From an uncultured Gellertiella sp. (lineage in GTDB: Bacteria; Pseudomonadota; Alphaproteobacteria; Rhizobiales; Rhizobiaceae), in the NCBI RefSeq assembly GCF_963457605.1, contig NZ_OY735139.1, positions 1,488,001-1,552,000 on the forward strand: a stretch of 64,000 nucleotides of DNA, in the 5' to 3' direction. Shown piece after piece: positions 47,879 through 57,545 of this stretch. The first letter of the stretch is position 1. Every line of letters begins with the position of its first letter. The notes beneath the pieces were generated by a model. The model did no database searches and was not told where the DNA came from. It saw nothing but the letters and a program-made list of their open reading frames with translations. The translations under genes were made by a program, and so were the position numbers.

Positions 47879-49116
47879 AAGGCTTTCTGCCCTTCGAACT
47901 GATCGCCGCCTTCCGTTTTCTGCTGGAAGGCCGGATGCAGACCCTGCTGACCATCATCGGAGCCGCTGTCGGGGTTTCCGTCATCGTCTTCATGTCGTCA
48001 TTGCTGGCAGGCGTCCAGGCCAATATTTTCAATCGTGTCCTCTCCACCCAGGCGCATATCGTGATATCGCCGCCGGAGGATGTGGCCCGGGTGTTGCCGC
48101 GCACAACTGCCGGAAACGAGCTTGCCGTCGTCCAGAAGCCGACGCAGCGGTTGCGCTCCATTGACCAGTGGCAGGCGATTGCCGCCCGGCTGGCCGCGCG
48201 GAGCGATGTCGTGGCGGTGTCGCCCGCCGCTGCCGGTGCGGCCTTTGCCGTGCAGGGCGATGCCGCCAATGCGATTTCCCTGACCGGCATGCTGCCCGCA
48301 CAATTCTACCGGATCGTCAACCTGCCCGGGAAGATGGTGACCGGTTCGGCGGTTCTCGCCCCTGACGGCGTGCTGATCGGCATTCAGCTGGCCGAAGACC
48401 TCGGGATCTCCACCGGTGAGAAATTGCGGATCCGCACGGGCAGCGGTTCGGCTGCCGGCATGCCCGACCGCACCTTCATCATCGGTGGCACCTTTGATCT
48501 CGGCAGCAAGGACGCCAATCGCCGCAGCGTCTATGTCACGCTGCGCTCGGCGCAATCGCTGCTGGGGCTGACCGGTGGCGTCACCGCCATCAGCGTCAAT
48601 CTGGTCGATCCCTATCAGGCCGAAGCGGTGGCCGAGACCCTGCGCACCGCCCTGGGTGTCAATGCGGAGAGCTGGATCAAGACCTTCGAGCAGCTGTTCA
48701 CCGCTCTCAACACCCAGTCGATTGCCAATTATGTCATCCAGTTCTTCGTCGCCGTGGCAGTGGCGCTTGGCATTTCCAGCGTGCTGGTGGTCTCCGTGGT
48801 ACAGCGTTCGCGCGAGATAGGCATCCTGCGCGCCATGGGGGCCTCGCAACGCCAGGTGTTGCGGATCTTCCTGGCGCAGGGGGCAGTGATCGGTCTCCTG
48901 GGCTCGGTGGCGGGTTCCGCACTCGGAGCGGGCTTCGTGCTCGTCTGGCGCACATTTGCCCGAAATGCCGATGGCACCGAATTCTTCCCCATTGCCCTGC
49001 ATCTCTCCCTGTTTCTCACCACCGGGCTGGTGGCGACCCTGACCGGGCTGGTGACGGCCGTGCTTCCGGCGCTGGGTGCGGCCCGGCTCAACCCGGTGGA
49101 TGCGATCCGTGGATAG
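47875..49116 (+). CDS. ABC exporter permease, MacB/FtsX family
   Basis: 413 residues. One N-terminal span ([20 protein letters not shown] and following), a periplasmic MacB-type domain of about 230 residues, then three C-terminal spans with the FtsX signature [20 protein letters not shown] near residues 305-324. Type VII ABC permeases do mechanotransmission rather than moving substrate through the membrane. It starts within the adaptor gene (4-bp overlap) and overlaps the ATPase start by 8 bp. Confidence 0.88.
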   Translation: MKGFLPFELIAAFRFLLEGRMQTLLTIIGAAVGVSVIVFMSSLLAGVQANIFNRVLSTQAHIVISPPEDVARVLPRTTAGNELAVVQKPTQRLRSIDQWQAIAARLAARSDVVAVSPAAAGAAFAVQGDAANAISLTGMLPAQFYRIVNLPGKMVTGSAVLAPDGVLIGIQLAEDLGISTGEKLRIRTGSGSAAGMPDRTFIIGGTFDLGSKDANRRSVYVTLRSAQSLLGLTGGVTAISVNLVDPYQAEAVAETLRTALGVNAESWIKTFEQLFTALNTQSIANYVIQFFVAVAVALGISSVLVVSVVQRSREIGILRAMGASQRQVLRIFLAQGAVIGLLGSVAGSALGAGFVLVWRTFARNADGTEFFPIALHLSLFLTTGLVATLTGLVTAVLPALGAARLNPVDAIRG

Positions 49117-49828
49117 CGCAAGAGATACGACACCTGCCGTGCTGCAACTCAAGGGCGTAACAAAATCCTTCGGAATCGGCACCGATATCGAAACCGAAGT
49201 CCTGCACGGCATTGATCTGGTGCTGAAAAGGGGGGAATTCTGTGCGCTGATCGGCCCATCCGGATCGGGAAAGAGCACATTGCTGAACATCATCGGCCTG
49301 CTCGACCGCCCGACCAAAGGCACGATGCAGATTGAAGGTCAGGATACCGCTGGTCTCACAGATCAGCAGCAGACCCGGATGCGCGGCCACAGCATCGGCT
49401 TCGTCTTCCAGTATCACCACCTGATCTCGGCCTTTACCGCGCTCGAGAACGTGATGATGCCGATGCTGCTCGCCAAGGGCTGGCCGAATGAGGCGATGCG
49501 CAAGCGGGCAGGCGACCTGCTCGACAAGGTCGGGCTGGAGCGCTGGAAAGACAGCCTCGCCAACCGGATGTCCGGCGGCCAGCAGCAGCGGGTTGCCATC
49601 GCCCGGGCGCTGGCGATGAACCCGGCCCTGGTTCTGGCCGACGAGCCGACCGGCAATCTCGACACCAAATCCGCCGATGACGTGTTTGCCATGATGCGCG
49701 ACGTCAACACTGCGGAGGGAACGACTTTCCTGATCGTCACCCACAATCTCGACCTTGCCAGGCGCACCGACCGGACGATCGAGATCGTCGATGGCAGGAT
49801 CGTCGAAGCGGCAGCGGTCCAGACGTAG
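49109..49828 (+). CDS. ABC exporter ATP-binding protein (MacB/LolD type)
   Basis: 239 residues from GTG 49109, preceded by GGTGGA and overlapping the permease stop. Walker A is [21 protein letters not shown]-loop [12 protein letters not shown], signature [18 protein letters not shown], Walker [13 protein letters not shown] and switch His in IVTHNLDLA. It forms the energy unit of the preceding permease and adaptor. Its stop is 9 bp from the convergent P-type ATPase gene. Confidence 0.92.
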   Translation: MDSARDTTPAVLQLKGVTKSFGIGTDIETEVLHGIDLVLKRGEFCALIGPSGSGKSTLLNIIGLLDRPTKGTMQIEGQDTAGLTDQQQTRMRGHSIGFVFQYHHLISAFTALENVMMPMLLAKGWPNEAMRKRAGDLLDKVGLERWKDSLANRMSGGQQQRVAIARALAMNPALVLADEPTGNLDTKSADDVFAMMRDVNTAEGTTFLIVTHNLDLARRTDRTIEIVDGRIVEAAAVQT

Positions 49829-49837
49829 CAACAGGCT

Positions 49838-51682
49838 CTATTTCAGCGCCCTGAGCGCGTTGAGGATCACCGCGACATCGATCACTTCCTGGGTCAGCGC
49901 CCCTTCCACCGGCGGCAGATAGCCGAAACTTGCCAGTGCCATCGCCGCCAGCGACAGGCCAAGACCCGCAACAACGCTCTGCCAGGCAATCGCCCGGCTG
50001 CGTCGTGCAATCGCCATCGCCTTGACCAGAGGTGCCAGTTCATCGACCAGCAGGACCACGCCTGCGGCCTCCGACGACGAGGCAGTGCCATGGGCCCCCA
50101 TGGCAACACCGACATCGGCAGCCGCCAGCGCCGGGGCATCATTGACCCCGTCGCCCACCATCATCACCGGACCATTCGCACGTTCGTTCTTGACGGCGCT
50201 TACCTTGGCATCCGGCGTGAGATCGCCGAGCACCAGGTCGAATCCAAGCTCCCTGCCGACAGCACCGGCAATATCGCTCCGGTCCCCTGATGCCATCACC
50301 AGACGGCTGACGCCCGCCTGCCTGAAATCAACCAGCATCTGTCTGGCATCACCGCGAATCTGGTCGGCAAGCAGGATGATCCCCGCCATCCTGCCATCGA
50401 TGCCGACCGCCACACTGATCGCTCCGGGATCATTTTGCCGGAGCGGGTCACCGGAGCCGGCGGCACCGGTCTCGGCGATGACGAAAGCAATGCTGCCGAC
50501 CACGACCCGGTGACCATCCACGGCTCCGGAAATCCCGGTTCCCGGCTGTTCCACCACGGCGGTGGGGGCCGACAGGGTCAGCCCCCGCGCCTCAGCCGCC
50601 CGAATAAGGGCTGTCGCCACCACATGGCCGGAGGCCTGATCGAGACTGGCTGCCGCCTGCAGAACCCGGGCTTCGGCAAATCCGTTCTCTGTCCGGATGG
50701 CGGTCAACGCCGCCTGCCCGTGGGTGATGGTACCGGTCTTGTCGAGGATGACGGTGCGCACCCGCGACATCGTCTCCAGCACGCCGCCACCCTTGACCAG
50801 TACACCCATCCGCGCCGTGCGCGACATGCCCGAGATCAGCGCCACGGGGACGGCGAGAATCAGCGGACAGGGCGTCGCAACGACAAGCACCGAGAGCATG
50901 CGGATCGGATCCTGCGTCACCACCCATGTGGCCGCGGCAATCGCCACCGTCAGCCCCAGAAAGCCGATGGCATAGCGATCCGCCATGCGCACCATCGGGG
51001 CCTTGCTGGATTGCGCCGCCTCGACCAGACGAACGATACCGGCATAGGTACTTTCGCAAGCAGGCCGGCTGGCAACCATTTCGAAGGCGGCACCGGCGGA
51101 GGCCGAGCCGCTGAGGATCTCCCCGCCCTTGCCGATGGTGCGGGGCAAGGCCTCGCCTGTGAGCGCCGACAGATCGAGCACGGCAACATCGCTCGCCACA
51201 TGGCCATCGACCGGCAGCACATCCCCCTGGCGAATGAGCAGCCGGTCACCCGGACTGATCGCCGCAATCGGCACGGATTTCAGCCCGTCGCCCTCAAACC
51301 GCATGGCAGTCTGTGCAACGCGCCCCATCAGCGCCGTCATTTCCTTCCTGGCCCGGCCCTGGGCGAAATCCTCCAGCAACTGGCCGCCCGCATACATCAT
51401 CGCCACGACATTGGCGGCCAGCGGCTGGCCGAAGGCAAGGGCTGCCGTCATCGACAACGCCGCCACGATGTCGAGCCCGATATCCCCCTTGCGCAGGGAG
51501 ACGGCGATCTGCACGAAAAGACCCAGCAACACCGGCGCCGGCGCCACCGACCATACCAGGCCTGCCTCGGCGGGCTGGTCAAGCCAGGCCAGCATTGCCC
51601 CGAGCCCAAGGCCCAGAGCCGCAAAACCGATCAGAATTCTGGATTGATGAACGCGCAAGAATGCGCCGATGCTTTGCGGCAT
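49838..51682 (-). CDS. P1B-type heavy-metal ATPase, CPL variant without N-terminal metal-binding domain
   Basis: 614 residues. Phosphorylation site VILDKTGTITHG, actuator SALTGEALP, and hinge MMVGDGVNDAPALAAADVG are all intact. The metal-site helix reads VVATPCPLILAVPVALISGM, so the usual CPC/CPH/SPC motif is CPL. There is no HMA or His-rich N-terminal domain before TM1 (about residue 15). Ion selectivity cannot be assigned. ATG 51682 was chosen over an upstream frame start at 51736. Copy C of the palindromic element lies 77 bp upstream. It neighbours BON and YflT stress genes. Confidence 0.88.
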   Translation of the reverse strand: MPQSIGAFLRVHQSRILIGFAALGLGLGAMLAWLDQPAEAGLVWSVAPAPVLLGLFVQIAVSLRKGDIGLDIVAALSMTAALAFGQPLAANVVAMMYAGGQLLEDFAQGRARKEMTALMGRVAQTAMRFEGDGLKSVPIAAISPGDRLLIRQGDVLPVDGHVASDVAVLDLSALTGEALPRTIGKGGEILSGSASAGAAFEMVASRPACESTYAGIVRLVEAAQSSKAPMVRMADRYAIGFLGLTVAIAAATWVVTQDPIRMLSVLVVATPCPLILAVPVALISGMSRTARMGVLVKGGGVLETMSRVRTVILDKTGTITHGQAALTAIRTENGFAEARVLQAAASLDQASGHVVATALIRAAEARGLTLSAPTAVVEQPGTGISGAVDGHRVVVGSIAFVIAETGAAGSGDPLRQNDPGAISVAVGIDGRMAGIILLADQIRGDARQMLVDFRQAGVSRLVMASGDRSDIAGAVGRELGFDLVLGDLTPDAKVSAVKNERANGPVMMVGDGVNDAPALAAADVGVAMGAHGTASSSEAAGVVLLVDELAPLVKAMAIARRSRAIAWQSVVAGLGLSLAAMALASFGYLPPVEGALTQEVIDVAVILNALRALK

Positions 51683-51758
51683 TGTTGTTTCCCCCTGTCC
51701 TGTCGGACGAGACCCGGCCTGTGCCGGGCGAACCACGCCTCTGGTGTCCCGCAGACCT

Positions 51759-51878
51759 GGAGTCTGTCAGGTTCAGATAGAACCTGACAGACTCCAAGCA
51801 AATTTGTTTTCGTTTGTCTTTTCGGGAAAACGAGTTTGAGCGGGAAAACCGGATTCCACTTTTCCCTGACAAACTCTA
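51759..51878 (+). repeat. Palindromic element, copy C (long form, 120 bp)
   Basis: Core hairpin 51759-51797 (TGGAGTCTGTCAGGTTC / GAACCTGACAGACTCCA), then GTTTTCGTTTGTC, GGGAAAACCGGATTCC and terminal TTTCCCTGACAAACTCTA. It has about 17 extra bases (CGAGTTTGAGCGGGAAA) compared with copies D and F. It is intergenic, between the BON fragment and the P-type ATPase gene. Confidence 0.88.
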
Positions 51879-52004
51879 TTGTGGCAAAGCCAGCCGCATC
51901 AAGCCACCAGCCGGGCCGATGGCATATCGCCACAGCCCTGCGGGGGGGCGTAGGGCAAAACCGGCCCCGATGACCGGGCAGGATCATCGGGGCCGGCTGT
52001 CGGT

Positions 52005-52403
52005 TCAGAGAACCGTAATATCGTTCTGGACGCCGGTCGCACCGGGGGCCGCCCAGGCGGTGGCGCTTGCCAGCTGCCGGTCAGACCAGGAATGAGCCGT
52101 ACCGGTCAGATGGACATGTCCGCCCCTTGCCGTGACGCTGATGGTTGCCGGATCGAACCTTGAGCGATGCAAGGCCTGCCTGATGCTGTCGGCAATGTCT
52201 CCGGCATTGGCCCTCGGTTTCAGGCTGATCTGGTTGGAAACCCCGACAACGCCGTGAAGCGCCCTGATATCGCGCTCCGCCGCATCCTTCTGATAGAGTT
52301 TGTCAGGGAAAGGTGGAATCCGGTTTTCCCGAAAAGACAAACGAAAACAAAGAGAATTAGAGTTTGTCTGGTTCAGTCTGAACCTGACAAACTCTAGTGC
52401 CAT
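52005..52403 (-). pseudogene. 3' part of disrupted BON-domain gene (third BON domain), reading out of the inserted element
   Basis: 132 codons. The first 37 residues are encoded by the inserted element D (ending FPDKLY); from YQKDAAERDIRALHGVVGVS onward it is the authentic third BON domain (ISLKPRANAGDIADSIRQAL, ARGGHVHLTGTAHSWSDRQL). An ATG at 52403 overlaps the TAG that ends the 5' part by 10 bases, so re-initiation could in principle yield a separate polypeptide. Removing the 101-bp insertion joins it in frame to the 5' part. Confidence 0.75.
52294..52396 (-). mobile_element. Palindromic element, copy D, inserted at TA inside a BON-domain gene
   Basis: 103 bp counting both TA ends. Perfect 14-bp terminal inverted repeats: TAGAGTTTGTCAGG on the left and CCTGACAAACTCTA on the right. 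The core hairpin occupies the right 40 bp (GTCTGGTTC / GAACCTGAC). The target TA is duplicated: the flanking coding sequence joins as CAC TAT CAG (His-Tyr-Gln). Deleting 101 bp leaves 648 nt, an exact 216-codon frame including the stop. Confidence 0.92.
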
Positions 52404-52753
52404 TCCACCTCGCCGGTCAGCGTGACCCAGCCGTTTTCCACCTTGATCCGAACGACGTCATCGGGGACTTCAACGTCCCAGTCCAGACGGTTGAGCGCAG
52501 CGGCCGCTATGTCCTCATCCGTCCGCCTGACATCGAAGGCGAGCTTTACCTCAAGTTCCTCGGCGACGGCCTTGACGCCCCTGACACGCCGGGCGGCCTT
52601 TTCGGCAATGGATTTTTCCCTGTAGGTATCGACATGACCGGTGAGCGTCACCACGCCATCATTGGCAGCAACGCCGATATGCGCCGCCTTGATGCTGGGT
52701 TCCCAGTTGAGCTCCGCAATTACGGCTGTTTGCAGTTGATCGTCATTGGACAT
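52394..52753 (-). pseudogene. 5' part of BON-domain (OsmY-like) stress protein, truncated by element insertion
   Basis: 119 residues containing two BON domains: AVIAELNWEPSIKAAHIGVA, VVTLTGHVDTYREKSIAEKA for the first and AALNRLDWDVEVPDDVVRIK, NGWVTLTGEVEWH for the second. BON proteins bind phospholipid or peptidoglycan surfaces and are commonly stress-induced periplasmic or cytoplasmic proteins; no signal peptide is visible here. The TAG stop is created by the inserted element D. The intact ancestor would have had 215 residues with three BON domains. Start ATG 52753 is preceded by GAGGAA. The truncated protein may still be made. Confidence 0.85.
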
Positions 52754-52839
52754 CACATGTTCCTCGGTTTGGCGACCGGATGACAGACAGCACCTCATGT
52801 GCCATCGACATCACCGGTCGCAGCGCAGAAGTCCGTCGG

Positions 52840-53394
52840 TCAGACCGTCGCCAGCGCCCTGGCGGCCCCGGTTCCCGCGGGGCCAGCGTGAACATCGAGT
52901 GTGGACGGGCCGGTGGCATGCAGAATGGCTCTCGCCCGTTCAATGTCTTCGGTCGTGCCATGCGCCATGACCAGGAAACCATCGGTCCTGATCGCGGTCT
53001 CATAGGCAATGACGCTGTCCTTCGGGACGCCGAGACTGTAGAGCGCTGCCGCCAGACCGCTGAGACCCCCGACGATGACGGCACCTTCCAGCGCGGAGAC
53101 GACCATTGCCGCCAGGGTTCCAAGCACGATGACCTGACCGACAAGCGGAATGGTCAGCATGGCACCCCCGAAAAACAGGCCCCAGAATCCGCCCCAGAAC
53201 GCCCCCCTGCTGCCCCAGAAGGCGACATGGTCGCCGACAGTATAGAAACCGACCACCTTTTCCTCGGTATGATAGCCTTTGCCGACCAGGCTGAGCTGCT
53301 TCATGCCGAATCCGGCATTGGTCAGGTTCTTGATGGCTGTTTCGGCGGAATCGTGGTCGGGAAAGACCGCGATGACGGAATCGGTGATGCTCAT
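52840..53394 (-). CDS. General-stress (YflT/GSP17M-like) domain protein with hydrophobic core
   Basis: 184 residues. N-terminal YflT-type ferredoxin-like domain (SVIAVFPDHDSAETAIKNLT, NAGFGMKQLSLVGKGYHTEE) followed by a Gly-rich hydrophobic centre (WGGFWGLFFGGAMLTIPLVG, VIVLGTLAAMVVSALEGAVI) and a second ferredoxin-like half (TDGFLVMAHGTTEDIERARA). Similar proteins are induced by stress; molecular role unknown. Start ATG 53394 was preferred over a frame start 26 codons upstream. It lies 86 bp upstream of the BON gene on the same strand, so the two may be co-transcribed. Confidence 0.75.
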   Translation of the reverse strand: MSITDSVIAVFPDHDSAETAIKNLTNAGFGMKQLSLVGKGYHTEEKVVGFYTVGDHVAFWGSRGAFWGGFWGLFFGGAMLTIPLVGQVIVLGTLAAMVVSALEGAVIVGGLSGLAAALYSLGVPKDSVIAYETAIRTDGFLVMAHGTTEDIERARAILHATGPSTLDVHAGPAGTGAARALATV

Positions 53395-53789
53395 TTTTCG
53401 TATTCCCTGATGTGAATAGTGTTGTCGTCGCCTGCAATCCGCAACGCGGAAAACGCCGCAATCCTTCCGCAAGGCGTCGCAGTACAGGATTTATAGGCCC
53501 GCGCTCCTCCCGACCGTCAGGATCGGAAACTACTCAGCGTGAGGATGGGAGCCTGAAGTCTGCGGGCCCCTGCCCGATCAACACCGCAACGCACAGCTCT
53601 GCGTAGATTCCGAGGCTTCCGGCACAATCAATGAAGACTAAGCTTGGCTCTGACGCAATTGCACCTCCATGGTTGTCTTGCCGCAGTGGCAGCACTCCCT
53701 GGTGCAGACGGGAATATCTTCATGGACACGTTCACCGGCACCACGTCCCGCAGCCCCGCCAATCGCCATCCGGCGGGCGGGGTCAGGAC
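53395..53789. other. Divergent intergenic region upstream of the arc operon (395 bp)
   Basis: Contains the promoters of the stress gene (minus) and the arc operon (plus). I looked for FNR/Anr-type TTGAT-N4-ATCAA sites and found none. No gene is recognised. Confidence 0.5.
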
Positions 53790-55279
53790 ATGACCACCCT
53801 CAGCGACCCGATGCCGCCGCCTCCCGGCTCGCCCACCGCCGCGATCCCGGTGCGGGGGACCGCGTCCCGCAAGCTCGGCCTCGGTGCCCTGACTGCCATC
53901 GTCATCGGATCGATGATCGGCTCTGGCGTGTTCAGCCTGCCGCAGAACATGGCACAGGGTGCAGGGCCGCTGGCCATCCTGATCGGCTGGGGCATAACCG
54001 GCATTGGCATTCTGGCGCTGGCACTGGTTTACCGCAATCTGTCGATGCGCATTCCCGCGCTCAATGCCGGACCCTATGCCTATGCGAAAGCCGGATTTGG
54101 TCCGTTCATCGGCTTCAACAGCGCCTGGGGCTACTGGATCTCTGCCTGGCTCGGCAATGTCTCCTATGCCGTGGTGATGTTCAGTGCCCTGTCCTGGTTC
54201 CTGCCGGTGTTTGGTGAAGGCAACAGCTGGCAGGCCATAGCGGGGGCCTCGGTGGTGCTCTGGTCGATCCATGCCCTCACCCTGCTTGGCGTGCGGCAGG
54301 CGGCCTTTGTCAATCTGGTCACCACGATTGCCAAGGTGGCCCCCATCGTCCTGTTCATCGGTATCGTCGTGGTCGCGTTCAGGATCGACATCTTTTCGCC
54401 TGGCTGGAAGGGCACGCAGGACATTGCCCTCGGTCCGATCCTCACCCAGGTGAAAAGCACGATGCTGGTGACCCTCTGGGTGTTCATCGGCATTGAAGGT
54501 GCCAGCGTGATTTCAGCCGATGCGGCACGGCGCAAGGATATCGGCACCGCCACCATCCTTGGTTTCCTCGCCTGCCTCGGCATCTATGCACTGGTTTCGC
54601 TGCTGTCGCTGGGCATTCTCTCCCGGCCCGAACTTGCCGCCCTGAAAAACCCGTCGATGGCGGGCGTGCTTGAACATCTGGTGGGTCGCTGGGGTGCCAT
54701 CGTCATCAATGTCGCCGTGGTGATCTCGGTGCTCGGGGCCTTCCTCAGCTGGACAATGCTGGCCGCAGAAATTCCCCATGCCGCAGCCCGCGACGGAACG
54801 ATGCCGGGCTTCCTCGGTCGGGAAAACCGCAATGGCGCGCCTGTCGTCTCGCTGTGGATCACCAATCTGCTGGTCCAGCTCTTCCTGCTGGTCACCTATT
54901 ATGCCAGCAGTACCTATCAGGCGCTGTTTTCCATCGCCTCCGTCGCCATTCTGGTGCCCTATGTGTTTTCCGGGGCCTATGCGCTGAAGCTCAGCCTGTC
55001 CGGGGAAACCTACCGGGCGGGCGAGAGCCGGACGGCAGATCTCGTGACCAGCGGCATCGCCACCCTCTACGGTATCTGGCTGGTCTATGCAGCGGGTCCA
55101 ACCTATCTGCTGATGGCCGCACTGCTCTATGCCCCGGCATCATGATCTACATCTGGGCACGCCGCGAGGCAGGCAAGCAGAGCTTCACCGCGCTTGAAGC
55201 GGTGCTCGCCATCTGCCTTGTCCTCTCCGGCATGCTTGCCGCCTGTCTGATCTGGAACGGCACGATCAGCCCCTTCTGA
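53790..55279 (+). pseudogene. arcD: Arginine:ornithine antiporter ArcD (APC family), frameshifted near the C-terminus
   Basis: The uninterrupted frame gives 451 residues (stop at 55145), with TMs typical of APC exchangers: LTAIVIGSMIGSGVFSLPQN (TM1 binding loop GSG), FIGFNSAWGYWISAWLGNVS, WVFIGIEGASVISADAARRK. The last membrane span continues in another frame as PGIMIYIWARREAGKQSFTA then [20 protein letters not shown], ending at 55279. The two join at GCCCCGGCATC (55131-55141), where one G appears to be missing. The truncated form lacks the last span; a sequencing error is possible. It is the first gene of the arginine deiminase operon and would import arginine while exporting ornithine. Confidence 0.88.
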
Positions 55280-55293
55280 ACAAGGACGAATTC

Positions 55294-56517
55294 ATGACAA
55301 ACCTGGGCGCTTACTCAGAGGTCGGCCGCCTGCGCGAAGTGCTGGTGCATCGCCCCGATCTCAGCCTGCAACGGCTGACACCCGGCAATTGCAAGGACCT
55401 GCTGTTTGACGATGTGCTGTGGGTGAAGAAGGCGCGGCAGGAGCACGACATCTTTGCCGATACATTGCGCGAGCGCGGCGTCATCGTCCATGATTTCGGC
55501 ACCATGCTGGCCGAAACCCTGGCATTGCCGGAGGCCCGGACATGGTTGCTCGACCGCCGGATCCAGTCCGCGACGGTTGGTGAGGATCTGGTCGACGAGA
55601 TGGGATCCTGGCTGATGGGCATGCCCGCCATCGATCTCGCACGCGTGCTGATCGGCGGCATTGCCCACGCGGAACTCCCCTTTCGCCCCACGGGCCTGAT
55701 CGGCCAGACCATGGAGGCGAGAGACTTCGTTCTGCCGCCCCTGCCCAATCAGCTGTTCACCCGCGACAGCTCCTGCTGGATCTATGGCGGGGTCACGATC
55801 AATCCGATGTACTGGCCGGCACGACGCCCGGAGGCGATCAATCTCGCCGCAGTCTATCGCTTCCATCCACGCTTTGCAGATGCGGCCTTCGAGACCTGGT
55901 GGGGGGATGTCGATGCGCCGCCCGCAATAGCAACGCTTGAAGGCGGCGATGTCATGCCGCTGGCCGATGGCATCGTGCTGATCGGCATGGGAGAGCGCAC
56001 CACCCCGCAGGCCGTGGCGAGCCTTGCCGCGCGCCTGTTTGCCGGCGGACAGGCGACAAGGGTGATCGCCGCCCTGATGCCGCGCGACCGTTCCTTCATG
56101 CATCTCGACACGATCTTCACCTTCTGCGACCGGGATCTGGTCACGGTCTATCCCGAGATCGTCGACCGGATCAGGACCTTTTCGCTGCGCCCCGGCAAGG
56201 GCCCGTCTGGCGTCGGGATCACGGCCGAAACCACCTCCTTCCTCACCGTCGTGCAACAGGCCCTCGGCCTTGAAAAGCTGCGCGTCATCGCAACCGGTGG
56301 CGATGGTTATGAGGCGGAGCGCGAGCAGTGGGATGACGGCAACAATCTTCTCGCCATCGAGCCGGGCGTGGTGATCGGCTACGACCGGAATGTCTACACC
56401 AACACCGTTTTGCGCAAGGCCGGCATCGAGGTCATCACGGTCTCCGGCTCCGAGCTTGGCCGGGGCCGGGGTGGCAGCCACTGCATGTCCTGCCCCATTG
56501 CCCGCGACCCGACCTGA
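55294..56517 (+). CDS. arcA: Arginine deiminase
   Basis: 407 residues, full length. Converts arginine to citrulline and ammonia. Catalytic Cys in [14 protein letters not shown], catalytic His and Asp in [13 protein letters not shown], substrate Asp/Glu region in [11 protein letters not shown], and N-terminal [14 protein letters not shown]. Position 14 bp after the arcD frame and 21 bp before arcB. In the deiminase pathway the citrulline is passed to ArcB, and ATP is finally made by ArcC, giving energy under anoxia and raising pH. Confidence 0.97.
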   Translation: MTNLGAYSEVGRLREVLVHRPDLSLQRLTPGNCKDLLFDDVLWVKKARQEHDIFADTLRERGVIVHDFGTMLAETLALPEARTWLLDRRIQSATVGEDLVDEMGSWLMGMPAIDLARVLIGGIAHAELPFRPTGLIGQTMEARDFVLPPLPNQLFTRDSSCWIYGGVTINPMYWPARRPEAINLAAVYRFHPRFADAAFETWWGDVDAPPAIATLEGGDVMPLADGIVLIGMGERTTPQAVASLAARLFAGGQATRVIAALMPRDRSFMHLDTIFTFCDRDLVTVYPEIVDRIRTFSLRPGKGPSGVGITAETTSFLTVVQQALGLEKLRVIATGGDGYEAEREQWDDGNNLLAIEPGVVIGYDRNVYTNTVLRKAGIEVITVSGSELGRGRGGSHCMSCPIARDPT

Positions 56518-56538
56518 CAGAAACCGGAAGGACCACCC

Positions 56539-57540
56539 ATGCCCATCAATCTCAGGGGTCGAAGCATTCTGACGCTGGATGATCTCGCCCCGACCGAAAT
56601 CCGCTACCTCCTCAAGCTCGCCGCCGACCTGAAGGCGGCCAAACAGGCAGGGACAGAACAGCCGCAACTGACGCGCCGCAACATCGCGCTGATCTTCGAA
56701 AAGGACTCGACCCGCACCCGCACCGGGTTCGAGGTTGCGGCCTATGACCAGGGGGCACATGTCACCTGGCTCGGCCCCTCCGGCAGCCACATCGGCCACA
56801 AGGAATCCATGCGCGATACCGCCCGGGTTCTGGGGCGGATGTATGACGCCATCGAATATCGCGGCTTCGGACAGAGGAATGTCGAGATACTGGCCGCCAA
56901 TGCCGGAGTGCCGGTCTATAACGGACTGACGGATGAGACCCATCCAACCCAGACGCTGGCCGATTTCATGACCATGCGCGAATTCACCCACAAGCATCTC
57001 TGCGATATCAAACTCGCCTTTCTCGGCGATGGCCGTGACAATGTCGGGCTGTCGCTGGCCATCGGAGCCGCCAAGGTCGGCATCAGCCTGACCATCGCCT
57101 CGCCACGCGCGTTCTGGCCGGACCAGGCCTTTGTCGACCATGTCGGTCAGGTGGCCCGCACCACGGGCGGCACATTCGCCCTCACCGAGAATGTCGGGGA
57201 GGCCGTGAAGGGCGCCGATTTCATCTATACCGATGTCTGGCTTTCGATGGGCGAGAGCGAGAGTGAATGGCCGGACCGGATCGGCAAGCTTGTCCCCTAT
57301 CGCGTCACATCCGACGTGATGGCCCTGACGGGAAACCCTTTTGCCAAATTCATGCATTGCCTGCCGGCCTTTCACAATGCCGAAACGGAAGTGGGGGCCG
57401 CCCTGAAACGCGATCTCGGCATCGACTGCATGGAAGTGACCGACGAGGTGTTCGAGTCCCCTGCATCCATCGTCTTTGACCAGGCGGAAAACCGGATGCA
57501 CACGATCAAGGCCATCCTTGTCGCGACGATTGCGGGTTGA
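56539..57540 (+). CDS. arcB: Ornithine carbamoyltransferase, catabolic
   Basis: 333 residues. Carbamoyl-phosphate site [20 protein letters not shown], then [20 protein letters not shown] and [16 protein letters not shown]; ornithine-binding [16 protein letters not shown]. It splits citrulline to ornithine and carbamoyl phosphate in this context. Genome position directly after arcA and overlapping or abutting arcC supports the catabolic role rather than arginine biosynthesis. Confidence 0.96.
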   Translation: MPINLRGRSILTLDDLAPTEIRYLLKLAADLKAAKQAGTEQPQLTRRNIALIFEKDSTRTRTGFEVAAYDQGAHVTWLGPSGSHIGHKESMRDTARVLGRMYDAIEYRGFGQRNVEILAANAGVPVYNGLTDETHPTQTLADFMTMREFTHKHLCDIKLAFLGDGRDNVGLSLAIGAAKVGISLTIASPRAFWPDQAFVDHVGQVARTTGGTFALTENVGEAVKGADFIYTDVWLSMGESESEWPDRIGKLVPYRVTSDVMALTGNPFAKFMHCLPAFHNAETEVGAALKRDLGIDCMEVTDEVFESPASIVFDQAENRMHTIKAILVATIAG

Positions 57541-57545
57541 CGGCG

